Below are positions 22,698 through 34,100 of a stretch of DNA of 64,000 nt, piece after piece. The position numbers and the translations under genes were made by a program. The stretch's first letter is position 1. The number at the start of each line of letters is the position of its first letter. The notes under the pieces are model-generated. The model ran no database searches, was not told where the DNA came from, and worked only from the letters and a program-made list of their open reading frames with translations. This DNA is from Phytoseiulus persimilis (lineage: Eukaryota > Arthropoda > Arachnida > Mesostigmata > Phytoseiidae), in NCBI GenBank assembly GCA_037576195.1, contig CM075101.1, positions 41,664,001-41,728,000 on the forward strand. The letters are read 5' to 3'.

Positions 22698-24550
22698 TCG
22701 TTTCGGGAAGCTACAGAAATTCAAAGCAACGGATTTCATAACAAGCTCTCATGGATCCATAGTATAGAGCGTGGAAGCATTCACAATCGATTTCCACATT
22801 CACTTCTCTGGCGTGATACCCAGAGAGGTTGTGATGAATCTTCCGCGGATTTGATCGCATCAGCCGACTGTTTTCCCACGATCTCTCGAAATTGGAGTCG
22901 ACTCCTAAGTAGAATTTGCAACGGTTACTCAACCGCGGTTAATAACCCGATTGACCGCAATTTCCCGAAACGTGTGATATTTCGAGAAAGTGACTTGTCT
23001 GATGAGCGTACCCTGGCTGGGGATCTGGAATGAGGTGCAGAGGATTAGAGAGAAATGAATTGCTTCTGGAACTGTGACATCTCGTGTGATGACTCCCATT
23101 CAACGAAGTTCGTACACGTTTCCGAAAGCCGGACCTGGCTAGCAAGTTTACCAGGACATATCACACATCAGGAACAGCCTCCCCATGTCCCCATGAGCAA
23201 GTCGTTCGAGCACTCGATGAGCCAGCATTGGAGGCGGGAGGCTCAATCTTCCAGAGCTTTGCGCATCTGGTAGGATCAGGAAGCAGAGCACAGCCGGACT
23301 GGCTATTGTGTGGGTTGCACCCCCGTCGGAAGGCATCGATGGAAGAATTATGATGAAGTCCTACCAGAAAACGGCTATCTCTCATGCACTGGTCGGAACG
23401 GAAAACACACGCCTTTTTCAAAGATCACAACGGTGAAATCGAAGCCCGGAGCAGTAATTTGAAGTCAGACCAAAATTGGAAGCACCTCAAAAGACGACCT
23501 CGAGGATTCCCAATGAAAAAATCAAGAATCAGGACGTGGAATTTTGTGAGACATCTCGACCCAAAAAGGAAGCATGCCTTTGAGCACTCGTTGCTCGTGA
23601 AACCCTGCTGGAATCGGCGCCAATTCCACATTCCAGAGTTTGCAACACTTCCTCAAGGGGTCGTGAGGAGTTGAACCCGAAATTGCTGACTACCTTCGCA
23701 AGGCACGGTGACATCGCACGGGGGCTCCACAATACGAGATGATCTTTTTTGCATCGGGATGATTCGTCGAAGGTTTCGTGACTTGAAACGTTCAACCAAT
23801 GTTCCCGGCCCCATCTGATCAAGATCGAGTGGTAACAAACGAGTCTTTATGAGATGTGTTCTGAGATCTCGTTGTATCCGTTAATAATAGAACATTCTTT
23901 CTGATATAAGAGGAGAACCTTCCTGGAAATCACACAAAGTTTTCTCTGATGTGGAAACTTTCCTTCGGGAAGGATATTGAGGAGTTGTAGTTTCTTCCCT
24001 TCGTCTTCGGCCATGACTCGCTCCAATATGATTAGGCGTGAAAACGACGGTATCGGTGTAGGATCTGTTCGGAATCACGTTTCCGGACACTCTCCCAAAT
24101 AACCGCGGTCATTTGTGCATGATGACACTAGATTGGCGCATCAGCAGAGGCTGTGGTGCCACAATCGAACGGCGCATGATTTCGTCAACAACCACGGCTG
24201 GCCCTGGAGGCATGGCCCAGAGAGGGGCGGGGCGTTCCTGTTCTTCCCGGCGTTTCGAGGGCGCGACATCAAGCGCTCTCCCCGAACGGATGTGAGATAT
24301 TCGACAAAAATGCCTCCATGCCTTCATCAACCCATGTTTTCCTCAGGAGATGGCATTGAGAAATTCCACTGTCGGAAGCGGCGGAGTTCCTCGCGGTCTG
24401 CCCCTCTATGAGAATCACGGAAGGCGCTTTCTCCGCGGCAACCTCCGAATTCCCGTGTGGGCTTAACCAGCGAAGATCCCGCGAGTATGCGACATTGGTT
24501 CTTTCGATCTCCAGGAATTCAGTCGTCCGGCGAAAGAATCGTTCGATAGA
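22698..24550. other. No recognised gene; possible old repeat DNA
   Basis: ORFs of up to about 100 codons occur on both strands but match no family. A plus-strand stretch around 24,110-24,200 has faint transposase-like spacing (HDD, AHDFVNNHG), which is too weak to call. Confidence 0.4.
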
Positions 24551-24771
24551 GAACTCACCAGATAACAAGCCTGGCAATTAGCGAACCCACCAGATAACAA
24601 GCCTGGCAATTAGCGAACCCACCAGATAACAAGCCTGGCAAAGAGCGATCCCACCAAATAACGAGCCTGGCAGATTTGGTGTCTCCCCGATGTGATTCAG
24701 GGATATTCAGTGTTCGCTATCTGCCGGGTTCGATATTTGGTGGGTTCGCAATCTGTCAGGCTCGTTGTCTG
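24551..24771. repeat. 32-bp tandem repeat with inverted copies (foldback)
   Basis: The words CCAGATAAC/CCAAATAAC recur exactly every 32 bp at 24558, 24590, 24622 and 24654, each followed by AGCCTGGCA. After a loop of about 35 bp, 24709-24771 carries the same unit inverted: its complement reads ACGAGCCTGACAGATTGCG then AACCCACC. The two arms could form a long hairpin. The first three units are nearly identical, so the array expanded recently. Confidence 0.9.
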
Positions 24772-25610
24772 AAGGAGCTTATGGGGGTGCTCTGATCGCG
24801 GTTTCCGGTCGAATGTTCAGAAATAAAGCTCCGGTATGTACAGAATTTCAGGTTGTTCAATCATCCCAACCATTGCTAATGGCGACAGCACGCAACCATG
24901 GTGTAACATAAAACTGAGGGCAGTCTCTGAAATCAGATATCTACTGCGACAACATGGAATGGCTGATCGGATCAGCCCTGTAGCCGTTTTTTTCAGCGTG
25001 TCCCATCAAGTCGTTGATCGAATCCCACACACGGCCTAGTGCTTTGTTTACAAAACAAATGGCGGCTTTCTCTGGTACCACCGAGATATGGACTAGCGTT
25101 TCACGGTTTTCTGTTCCTCGAGAGGACTGAGCAGCGGGGGAAAGGATACTCCTCAATCCGATTGAGTGATACCAGCTGAGGGTGCATAACATTCCGTTCG
25201 GCTGCTCTCGCCGTTCAGCTGAATCGCCTGTGGTACACCCGAGGTAATGTTGGAATAGAGAGTCGATGTATCATGCCGCAACGACGTTTCCCATTCCCAA
25301 CCAATGTAGTAGAATGCTGCCTGAAGATCCAGAAGTCCAAAGTCTTCGAAGAGTCCATTCCATCACACGAACGTGTCTCGAAGGGAATTTAATCGTCTCA
25401 TCTTTGATACCTTCCTGTCTTGAGACAGCTTCGGGTGCGGTCCCACTGCCCGGCTGAATCAGTCCTCGATTGCCCGGCTAGATAACTCCTCGTAGGCCAT
25501 GCAGGGATCACGGCGAGACGAAGCTTGTCAGTGGCGAGTCGCAAGTCCTTCAACCTCACTGTAGTCTATTCCTCATTCAACTGATAGAACCGGTTGCAGG
25601 TACCGGCAGA
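24772..25610. other. Intergenic, DDX42 upstream region
   Basis: No gene is recognised. The last few hundred bases should include the DDX42 promoter and 5' UTR. No TATA box or other firm core element was identified. Confidence 0.45.
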
Positions 25611-28600
25611 ATGTCTGGGCGCAGGTTCGACCGCGGAGAAGGCTACTCCTCCTATGGCCGTCCCTCTGGGAGCTCCAGCAGCTCGAGAGACTTCAGGGCC
25701 GTAGCGCCGCCGAAACAAGAGGCGAAAGCATCGCCCGCAACGAAGGGGTACACGAAACAAACTCAGATCCAACAGACTATGGACCAAATGCCGAGTTACG
25801 ACCAGCTCATCAACAAGCCTCGCACTGAAGAAGAGTAAGAAAGTTTCCGCAGACATTCATGCCAGAAATCATCAGACTCCACGCGAAATCACCAGGGACT
25901 CGAGCCCACCATTAAGCTCACATTTCGTCGTGGCACAGCTATTGGAATGAGGACGAGGACGATGCCCCTCAGAGGCAGAAAGGCGACGAGGACTCCGATG
26001 AAGAAGATCCTCTAGATGCATTCATGGCTGATCTCAACAAAGATTTGAAGGCTCCGAAGAAAGCGAGCGAAAATGCGAAGCCCTACAAAGGAATCAGAGA
26101 CGATATCGAAGCTGAGGACGACGAGGTTTGGATAATCTCATGACTTGGGGTCGCATATAATCAAAGATCCCAGTAGGCCGCTCCTCGACAATGAAGGAGT
26201 TCTGAAGAAGAGCCGATCTTCCGAACGCCGATTCATTATTTTACTTCCATTCATGGACACCTGAATCGTGATGTTTCCATTGACAGGAGAGCTATTACAA
26301 ATTCATGAAAGAGAACCCGTTGGCCGGGACAGCGGCGGACGACGAGGACTTGGAGATGGAATATGACGCTGATGGGAACCCAATTGCCCCTCTAAAGAGC
26401 AAATGGATCGATCCACTGCCGGCCATCGACCATACCTTGATCCAGTATCAGCCTTTCGAGAAGAACTTCTACGACGGTAAAAAGTCGAGTCCTAGTCCCG
26501 AAAAATTATCTACGAGGGTCGAGGCCGTCGAACAGTGTTTATCAAGTCATTGTTTTGCAGAGCACCCAGATATCATGAATTTAGCAGCGGATGAAGTTCA
26601 GAAACTTCGAGCCACCCTGGGAATCAAAGTGTTGGGAGCGATGGCTTCGAAACCCGTTGTCTCCTTCGCCCATATGAACTTGGACTCAAACCTCATGAAA
26701 GCAGTGCGAAAGGCTCTGTACGAGACGCCGACCCCGATCCAAGCTCAAGCGATTCCGTTGGCCCTGAATGGGAGAGATCTCATAGGTTGGTACATGGGCC
26801 ACCACGTTTGACTCGAGTTCGTAGTAGGGTCTCTCCCTCCATACTTCCATGGCTGTCCTAGAGGAGGGGCTCTCACCAGGTTGACAATTCGAATCAATCG
26901 TTCCACCCATCGATTCCCAGGTATCGCTAAAACCGGATCTGGGAAAACCCTCGCTTTCCTCATTCCCCTCCTGGTCCACGTCATGGATCAGGCCGAGCTG
27001 AAAGTCGGAGAAGGTCCGATTGGGCTCATACTCGCGCCCACTCGAGAACTTGCCATGCAAATATACACGGAAGCCAAGAAATTTGCCAAGGTTCGCTTTC
27101 AACATGATCGAGACGAGACATTTCCAGGCTGATTCGAATTATTCTTGGAACTTCTAGATTTTCATCGTTATCGCAGGTTTACAATGTGAACGTTGCTTGC
27201 TGCTTCGGTGGTGGCTCGAAATGGGAACAGTCGAAAGCTTTGGCAGACGGGGCAGAAATCGTTGTCGCCACGCCTGGCCGCATGATCGACATGATCAAGG
27301 TGAAAGCGACAAATCTCGAAAGAGTGACTTTCCTCGTCCTTGACGAAGCGGACAGGATGTTCGACATGGGCTTCGAACCCCAGGTGAGGACCTTTCTTTT
27401 CACTGGGGAGTGAGCAACGTGGCCGTAACGGCTGCAGTCACAAGACTGAGAATATGTTCTCTCATCCTGAAACGATTCCTCTCAGGTGAGGTCCATATGC
27501 AACCATGTGAGGCCCGATCGACAGTGTCTGATGTTCAGTGCAACATTCAAAAAACGTATCGAGAAGTTGGCACGAGACGTGCTCTCGGATCCAGTCAAGA
27601 TTATCCAGGGCGACGTGGGCGAAGCGACAGAGGACGTGACGCAGATGATGATCTTCATCAGAGATAAAGATGTAAAGGACATCGAAAACAAGAAGTTCCA
27701 GTGGCTGGCGGAAAACTTGGTTGGCTTCTGCAGTCAGGGAAGTGTGCTGATCTTCGTGACCAAGAAAGCCAGTTGCGAAATCGTTGCCGACAAATTGCGA
27801 CAGAAAGATCATCGCTGTGAGTTTCCTTGCGTCTGTTTAGAGAATCGAAATTCCAGCTCATCCACTTTCGAGATGACAAGGGGTTTTCTGTGCTTCCTCC
27901 AGTGGGCATGCTGCACGGCGACATCGACCAGAGCGAGCGGACAAAGCTCATCGCAGCGTTCAAGCGCCAAGATTTCCCGATTCTCGTCGCGACTGACGTT
28001 TGTGCCAGAGGTTTAGACATTAGCCACATCAGGACCGTGATAAACTTCGATACCGCTCGGGATATCGACACTCACACTCACCGGTAAGACGCGGATCTCA
28101 TCTCCTAAGAGGCTCCTGACACGGAGGGAGGAGAACATCAGAGGAACGAACGAATTTCGAAGAGAATTAGAGAGGCATTCGTCCCTTTCCAGCGTTGGAC
28201 GAACGGGCCGCGCAGGCCAGAAAGGTGTAGCCTATACTCTCTTCTCGGAGAAAGACAAGGAGTTCGCCGGCCACCTGGTGAGGAATCTCGAGGGCGCGAA
28301 CCAGAAGGTGCCGAAAGACCTCATGGATCTTGCTATGCAAAGTCAGTGGTTCCGGAAGTCACGTTTCAAGCAAGGCAAGGGTAAACATCTCGAGATGAAG
28401 TCGAAAGAGAGACCAGGCCTGGGCTGCTCCTCTGCGGCAGGCTCCTCCAGTCGGCCTCAGCAGCCGTCGCTGAGTGAAAGTTTCGCCGCTCAACAGACAT
28501 CTGGAGATATGAAACCGGTCAACAGATTGGCTGTCATGAAGGCGGCCTATGGAGTGAGTACCCCCGAGAAGTCCGACTTTCTAGACAGCTTCCTACTAGC

Positions 28601-28826
28601 CTCGTAATTTTTTCACGACTGTCGACGGAATCGTCCGTTTCAGGCTCAATTCCGGACCCAGTTCCGAGCAGCTACCGATGCGGATAGAAGTTCCGCCCAG
28701 GAGGCTGTGTCCCCCTTCCCGCCGCCTCCCCCACCGCCTCCCGCCAAATCAACACAGCATCCCAAACTCTTCCCATCTGCACCAGGAGTGGACGAATCGA
28801 AGAAGAAGAAGTCGAGGTGGGCCTGA
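25611..28826 (+). CDS. DDX42: DDX42 DEAD-box ATP-dependent RNA helicase
   Basis: Ten exons join in phase: 25611-25834, 25939-26125, 26287-26476, 26561-26785, 26921-27090, 27177-27383, 27486-27816, 27903-28083, 28193-28553 and 28644-28826, giving 752 residues. DDX42 is an RNA helicase linked to the SF3b part of the U2 snRNP in early spliceosome assembly. The N terminus has the family's KGIRDDIE and FEKNFY segments. The core has Q-motif Gln261, AKTGSGKT (278-285), [17 protein letters not shown] (388-391), SAT (419-421), [18 protein letters not shown] and HRVGRTGR (571-578). The tail has [22 protein letters not shown], a polyproline run and a basic KKKKSRWA end like that of human DDX42. It is about 185 residues shorter than the human protein (938), mainly in the low-complexity tail. 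All motifs are intact. Confidence 0.96.
26477..26560 (+). other. 84-bp stop-free intron in DDX42
   Basis: This GT..AG segment splits a Glu codon in the conserved FYDE-HPDI region. Its length is a multiple of three and it has no in-frame stop, so a retained copy would insert 28 residues without a frameshift. Conservation across DDX42 argues that it is an intron. Confidence 0.8.
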
Positions 28827-31800
28827 TGGTGGGACCCGTGTCCATCGATTGATCGAATGTTCTCTGCTGTAAATATTGCTAACGTGGTTGTAATGAATAT
28901 CGAATAATATTTCGTCGTAGCGGCTCATTCTCCGAATATTCTCTCCGTCATTCATAATGCAGTTTGTGAACGGAAATGAAGTTGCTTGGGAGACGGAGAG
29001 CGAGATGGCGCGAGGTTTCCCGACATGTTACACAGAGTGCTCTGACATATCTGGAGATGCCGGAAAACGTGAACTTGAAGGTCGCCAGGTGTGAAGAATG
29101 CTGCGAACGCGCGTGCTTGGAATAGTTCGCTTGCTCCGCCAGAGCCCCGCTACAAAAAGTCGACATTTTGAGACTCAGAAAGCGGGTCATAAAGGGGATC
29201 ACGCTCAGAAATTCTGCATAACCCTTCAAGCTTGCCTCTCTCCGAGTCGGCGCGATCACTCCTGTCGACGAATGAGACTTTGCTCGACGGTGGCCCGGGT
29301 CTGCGGTCGGCCTGGCGTCTGAAGTCCGACCCTAACACGGCCGACAGCGATTTATGGGGAACAACGAGTGACTATTATTTTGATTCTGACCCTCGCACGA
29401 ACAGTGCCACTAGTTCATGCTTCGAGGTCGCCCTCCTTCCCTTCTCCGAGCTCTGATACTCAATTCTGGTCGGAGCTGAGCCAAAATCGAAGTGGAACGA
29501 ACACTGGCCAGCCGATCTTGGAATAATCCCCCGATTCGGCTTATCTGAAGCCCGTGGCAGCCCGAATGATGTGCGTCCTGGAAGGTGAAACTTGTTCGTA
29601 CTGGATTCTCAATGATCTTCTGGATCCACGACACGGGCTTTCAGTGATGAATCTTTGGTGCATCGATTGTCACCGAAGTTCTGGCTTCAGATGTCCCGCA
29701 CTCCTTCGAATCCGAGGGGCGCCAGTAGTCTTCCTCGCCGACCTAGCGCGACTGAGAAAGGCTTTGAGAGAATCAACGCAACTGAAAGAAAAGTTTGTTT
29801 CCTCGGAGAGGGCTTAGCCCGAACCAAAGCCTCGCCAGTGAATGAGGACCCGAAACTTTCAACTTTGGAGCGACGGCGACCGAGCTTTCGAAGCGAACGG
29901 GTGACCTCATCAAAAACATGGTCGCGGAAGCTATTCGTTTGCTCGACTGAAATTCGCTGAGGGAATGCTTCACTTGGCCGCGCGTGAGCTCCAATGAAAA
30001 AAACTCTGCTTTGGCTCGATACTCTTTGCTGATGTTCGTCAACGTCACGCGTACATACAGACTCATGAAAGTGAGGATAGAAAACTGAGCGTCACCGACA
30101 TCTCCGAGCTCGGGTCGTCGCCCCATCAATTGCGTATCGCGGCGCCTAAGCTCCCTACCCAGAACCCCTTGGAGGCGTTGGCATGTTGCGTGTACTCAGT
30201 GATCCCGCTGTCCGAGAGCCGCCATCCGATATGGCTGAAGCGGCACCAGAGACCAGTATTCTGGGCTTTCGAAGAAGCTGCCGCCGTGTTTTTTTCCGCT
30301 GCGGCTGTCAAGGTATCAAGTAGCGAATCCCCTTGCCGATCCTCCTCGCCATCGGTCAGAGCCCTCTCTTCATCGGCGCCGGTCGCTAAGTCGGTTTCGG
30401 AGCGGCCGAAATTCGCTAGAATAGAAATAACCGGCCAAGGGAGCCCGTGTTCGTGAAGCTCGTTCGTTTCGGATCGAGTATTGGTTCAAGTGCTGATTCT
30501 GGTGGTGTCGTGCTGTGTTTTCGAATTCTCGCGTTGGATACCGAATCGCCTCTCGCAACGTGCTCCAAGGTTAGCAATTCGCTTCCCCCTGAAGGATACG
30601 GTGTTCGCTTGCCCGGGACTCAATGAAGGTACGGAGCGAGGGGAAAGGAAGCCGGAATGCGCAAGTGGAGGAGCGCGAATGAAAGAGAATCGCAAATCCG
30701 GAAAGTTCCGCCACAGAGTGGAAACTGAAGGATCACGAGGTCGCTGTTCCGTCAGAAGCTTAGGGAACGTAGAAAAGTCTGATAGTGCCGGTCGGAGCTT
30801 CGGCTCCAGCCACGAATCCGCCTCCCGGACCTCGAGTCAAAAGACCGCGATCTCTCGGTTGTGGGTGCGAGCGGTCTTCAATTCGGGATTTTCCTGCTCG
30901 CGGCGGAGGAGGATCGGAGTTTTTCTCTGAAAGCAACAGCGAAACATCAGGAAAGCGAAGGAACTTGCGAATCGGTAGCACATTGATTTTTTCCCGTTCA
31001 TCGGGAACAAAACCATCATCGTCTGGGTTCATGATCGTCACAGTCTACGACGCGGGACCGATCGCCGTTCGATTCGTAGAGGGGATTGTCTTCTGGCTTT
31101 CACCAGAAGAGCATCGAGGTTATCGCCGCACAGTCTCGCGGGGACCAGCACGCTTGTTATCTCAGGACGAAAGGAAGAATTGTTCGTATCCGAGCTGTTG
31201 TCTGGATTGCTCGCCGCCAGACTTTCTGGCTTCAGAACGGGATGATGCTCAGCCTCTCGGAGGGATAAAATTATAGAGCAAGACCTCCCAAGACGTCCGA
31301 GAGAAGGGTACGACCGCGGGTTGTTTCTCAATCCCCAAATTTCTAGCTGAACGCTGCAAGCGCAGTACTCGCTTTGTCCCGACCGTTTCACGGTGCCGGG
31401 AATCGATGATTGATGCCTGGTGATGAGCCATCCTGCCGAATGGTCACTCAACTTTGAGTGAGCGCGCTCCCGAAGCCTCGAACTTTACACAAGCACCGAA
31501 GAAGGGCCCGAAGCAAGCCACGGGCCATGAGTTCGCCGGACCGGGCAGCCCGGAGCTCGCTGTTTTTGGGAACGGAGTTTCCGCCGCGACGAGATCGGGT
31601 TACGATCAATCGCCCGAACTCGGAGAAGTCGGCCGCGTTCCGAAGCGACAGTCGCGTCGCGTCGTCGGGAGGGCCCAGGCCGACCACACGAGTGTAATAT
31701 GATGGAAATTAATTCACGCGCTCGCTGCGTCTTCTAATCACAATGGCGCTCCTCTTGCCAAACGAAGGCGAAAGACAATTTTCTCGCGGATGATTGTAAC

Positions 31801-34100
31801 CACCCACAGGGTTGGCTGGTTCCTCCATCGCCGGCATCATCTTATTATTTTCCATTCGTACTCAGACAGGCGGAATCCTCTATTCTGCGGCCGGCGTTCC
31901 TTGGGACCGGATCGACTCGACGGTCTGTCTAATGGCTCCCGAATTCGTCAATACACGCACCGGCCAAAGAGTCGACAGCCGCTTTTCCCTCTCCCCTTTC
32001 AAGTTTTTAGTGACGTACGAATTGGAAATTTCCGCCGAGAAATCTTCTGGCTTCCGATGGGGCGAATTCGCGGATTCCTCGTTGAGTTCCCTCTCGCGCA
32101 CAATGGCGAAAAGAGAACTTTTTCAGCAGCCTGTTCGATTTGTTCGCGTGTTCGCCCGACTAGCTGCCAGCTTGGCCGTCGGCTGACCGACTGATTCTTT
32201 GTGTCATTTATATGATATTTATTACGAGCTGAAATTCAGCAATCCCTTCCGGAAATCTACCTCCCGCTGAATGGCTCGGATACCATTGAATCGGCATTCA
32301 AGGTTTTGGATGGTTCCTCGCGTTCCGTCGGTGGCTCATTGGCGGCTTCATGAGAATTTTTTTGCATATCAAGTGTGAGGTTTCCGTTCATCACTTTCTT
32401 GTCTTCTCCGGGACGTCCATCAGGTTATTTTTTAATCTTCGCAAACGGCGACGAATGTTCACTTTTCACTTCTGTTTCGATTTCCGTCCAAAACGCACAG
32501 TGTTTGCGGTAGTCGCTATCTTGTCCGGTGTGTTGCGTGAACAGGAGTGGTCTACACGATGCCAATCAGGGATCTCAGCGACAAGCATCGCCTGCAGTGC
32601 CGACAGTCGGATGCTCGTCGGTGTTGCCCGATATCAATGTCGAGCACTCAAGAGTACAAGATTGGGCTGTATTGCTCTTTAACGAGCCGAACTCGAGTGT
32701 GGCGGGTTTCTGTTTCTCTTTCCGGCGAATTCGTTTCCTACAGAATTGCGCTCGAGCCTGATCTGGACGAAAAAAGAAGCCAATAACACTAATTCCGTCG
32801 GTTTCTCGGATGTCGACGCGGAGGCCGACGACGAGAAGGGTGACAGACACTTATTTCTCTTTGCCGTCGACGTTTGCGAGACACTCAAACTGATTGTCGG
32901 CCAGACACCAGTCACGTTTCTGAGAGAATCGGACTGAGGAGTTGCCTCCCCGACTTCATCAAACTTGATGTCCACTCGTTCGGCGGGCGGGCGAACGTAG
33001 CCCCATAGAAGGATTCGCCCAGATCTCGCCCGCTTCCGAAACATTTTCGGAAGTGTTCGTGATCATAGTCGTCCATTCTTTGATCAATGATCCCGAATGG
33101 GTTGACAACGGCGGACTGGAACTATGAAAACGATGTCTACCAAGGACACGCCACCGATCGGGATCGAATCGCACGTATTCGTGAATGTTAACAGTTTAGT
33201 TAATGCGGCATTGAGTGTTCGCTCGATTGTGTTGCGTTCATCGCGCTCCCCGATGGCGACACATAACGAGGCATCGCATCAGCCGCCGCGAGCGATGAGG
33301 GCGAGCGACGATGCGGTTGGCGGGAAGCCTTTTTCTGAGGTGCTGCGGACGCGGTCTCTCCGGAGCTTTTCGTCCACATGCAGAACGACGGCCGAACATT
33401 CACACCGAAGACACGTCATCGTCGCTGATGACCGAAACAGCACCTCAGCGTGAGTTGGGGATTCGGTGTTTTGTGGAGCTTCGTATTTTCGCCCCTTCGG
33501 GTAATTTCGTCGCTGTATTTTTTCGTTGTTGTCATTGTTGTGGCCGACGTCGCTCGAACACTCCGCTCGAATGTTGGCGGATCCCCGACGAACGCTGACG
33601 TCAATCAGAAGAGACCTGGACTGAGGCTCGCGGTAGCAAATCGTTGAGGAAAAGTATAGACTTCGTCGGCCAGCGGGGAACGACGTAAAGGGTTGAAAGG
33701 AAGTAACGAGAGTCGAACTGCAAAGCGAAGCCCAAACACTGCGGTCACTTTTTTGTCGAGAAGGAGAGCAGGGAAAATACACAGAAAGGAACTCCTTTGC
33801 ACTAACCCAGATCGGTCCCAGGCCTCAACGAGGAACCATTGTTGATTTTGGCTGCGAGCCTCCGACGCCGCCAGCTACACCGCTAGCAGCGGCTGCAGGA
33901 GCAATAGGACTCCCAACAGGAGACTTCGCAGAAGCAATGAGACAGAGGTATTGAGTCAGATGATGCGTGTAGATACATCGCTGACGGGGAAGAGGACCCT
34001 CTGTCGAAATTATCACAGAGCGTTGCTGCGTTCATCGGCCGTGTCATCGGACGATCATTGTGTGCGTCCGCCGTGAGCGACGCAGTGAGGAGAAGAAGAG
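28827..34100. other. No recognised gene, 28.8-34.1 kb
   Basis: GC-rich DNA with many chance ORFs of up to about 160 codons on both strands (for example 30481-30930, 30785-31276 on plus, and 30760-31041 on minus). None shows a known motif, and overlapping frames are equally open, so no gene is called. It could be intergenic, or 5' UTR and intron of a long gene. Confidence 0.4.

Noticed and set aside
24000..24250. Plus-strand HDD and AHDFVNNHG phrases resembling a transposase second-Asp region
   Set aside because: The neighbouring DDE motifs could not be found in any frame, unlike the two clear copies at 18.66-20.58 kb.
30760..31276. Opposed ORFs of 93 and 163 codons
   Set aside because: Both strands are open over the same interval, with no conserved motif on either.
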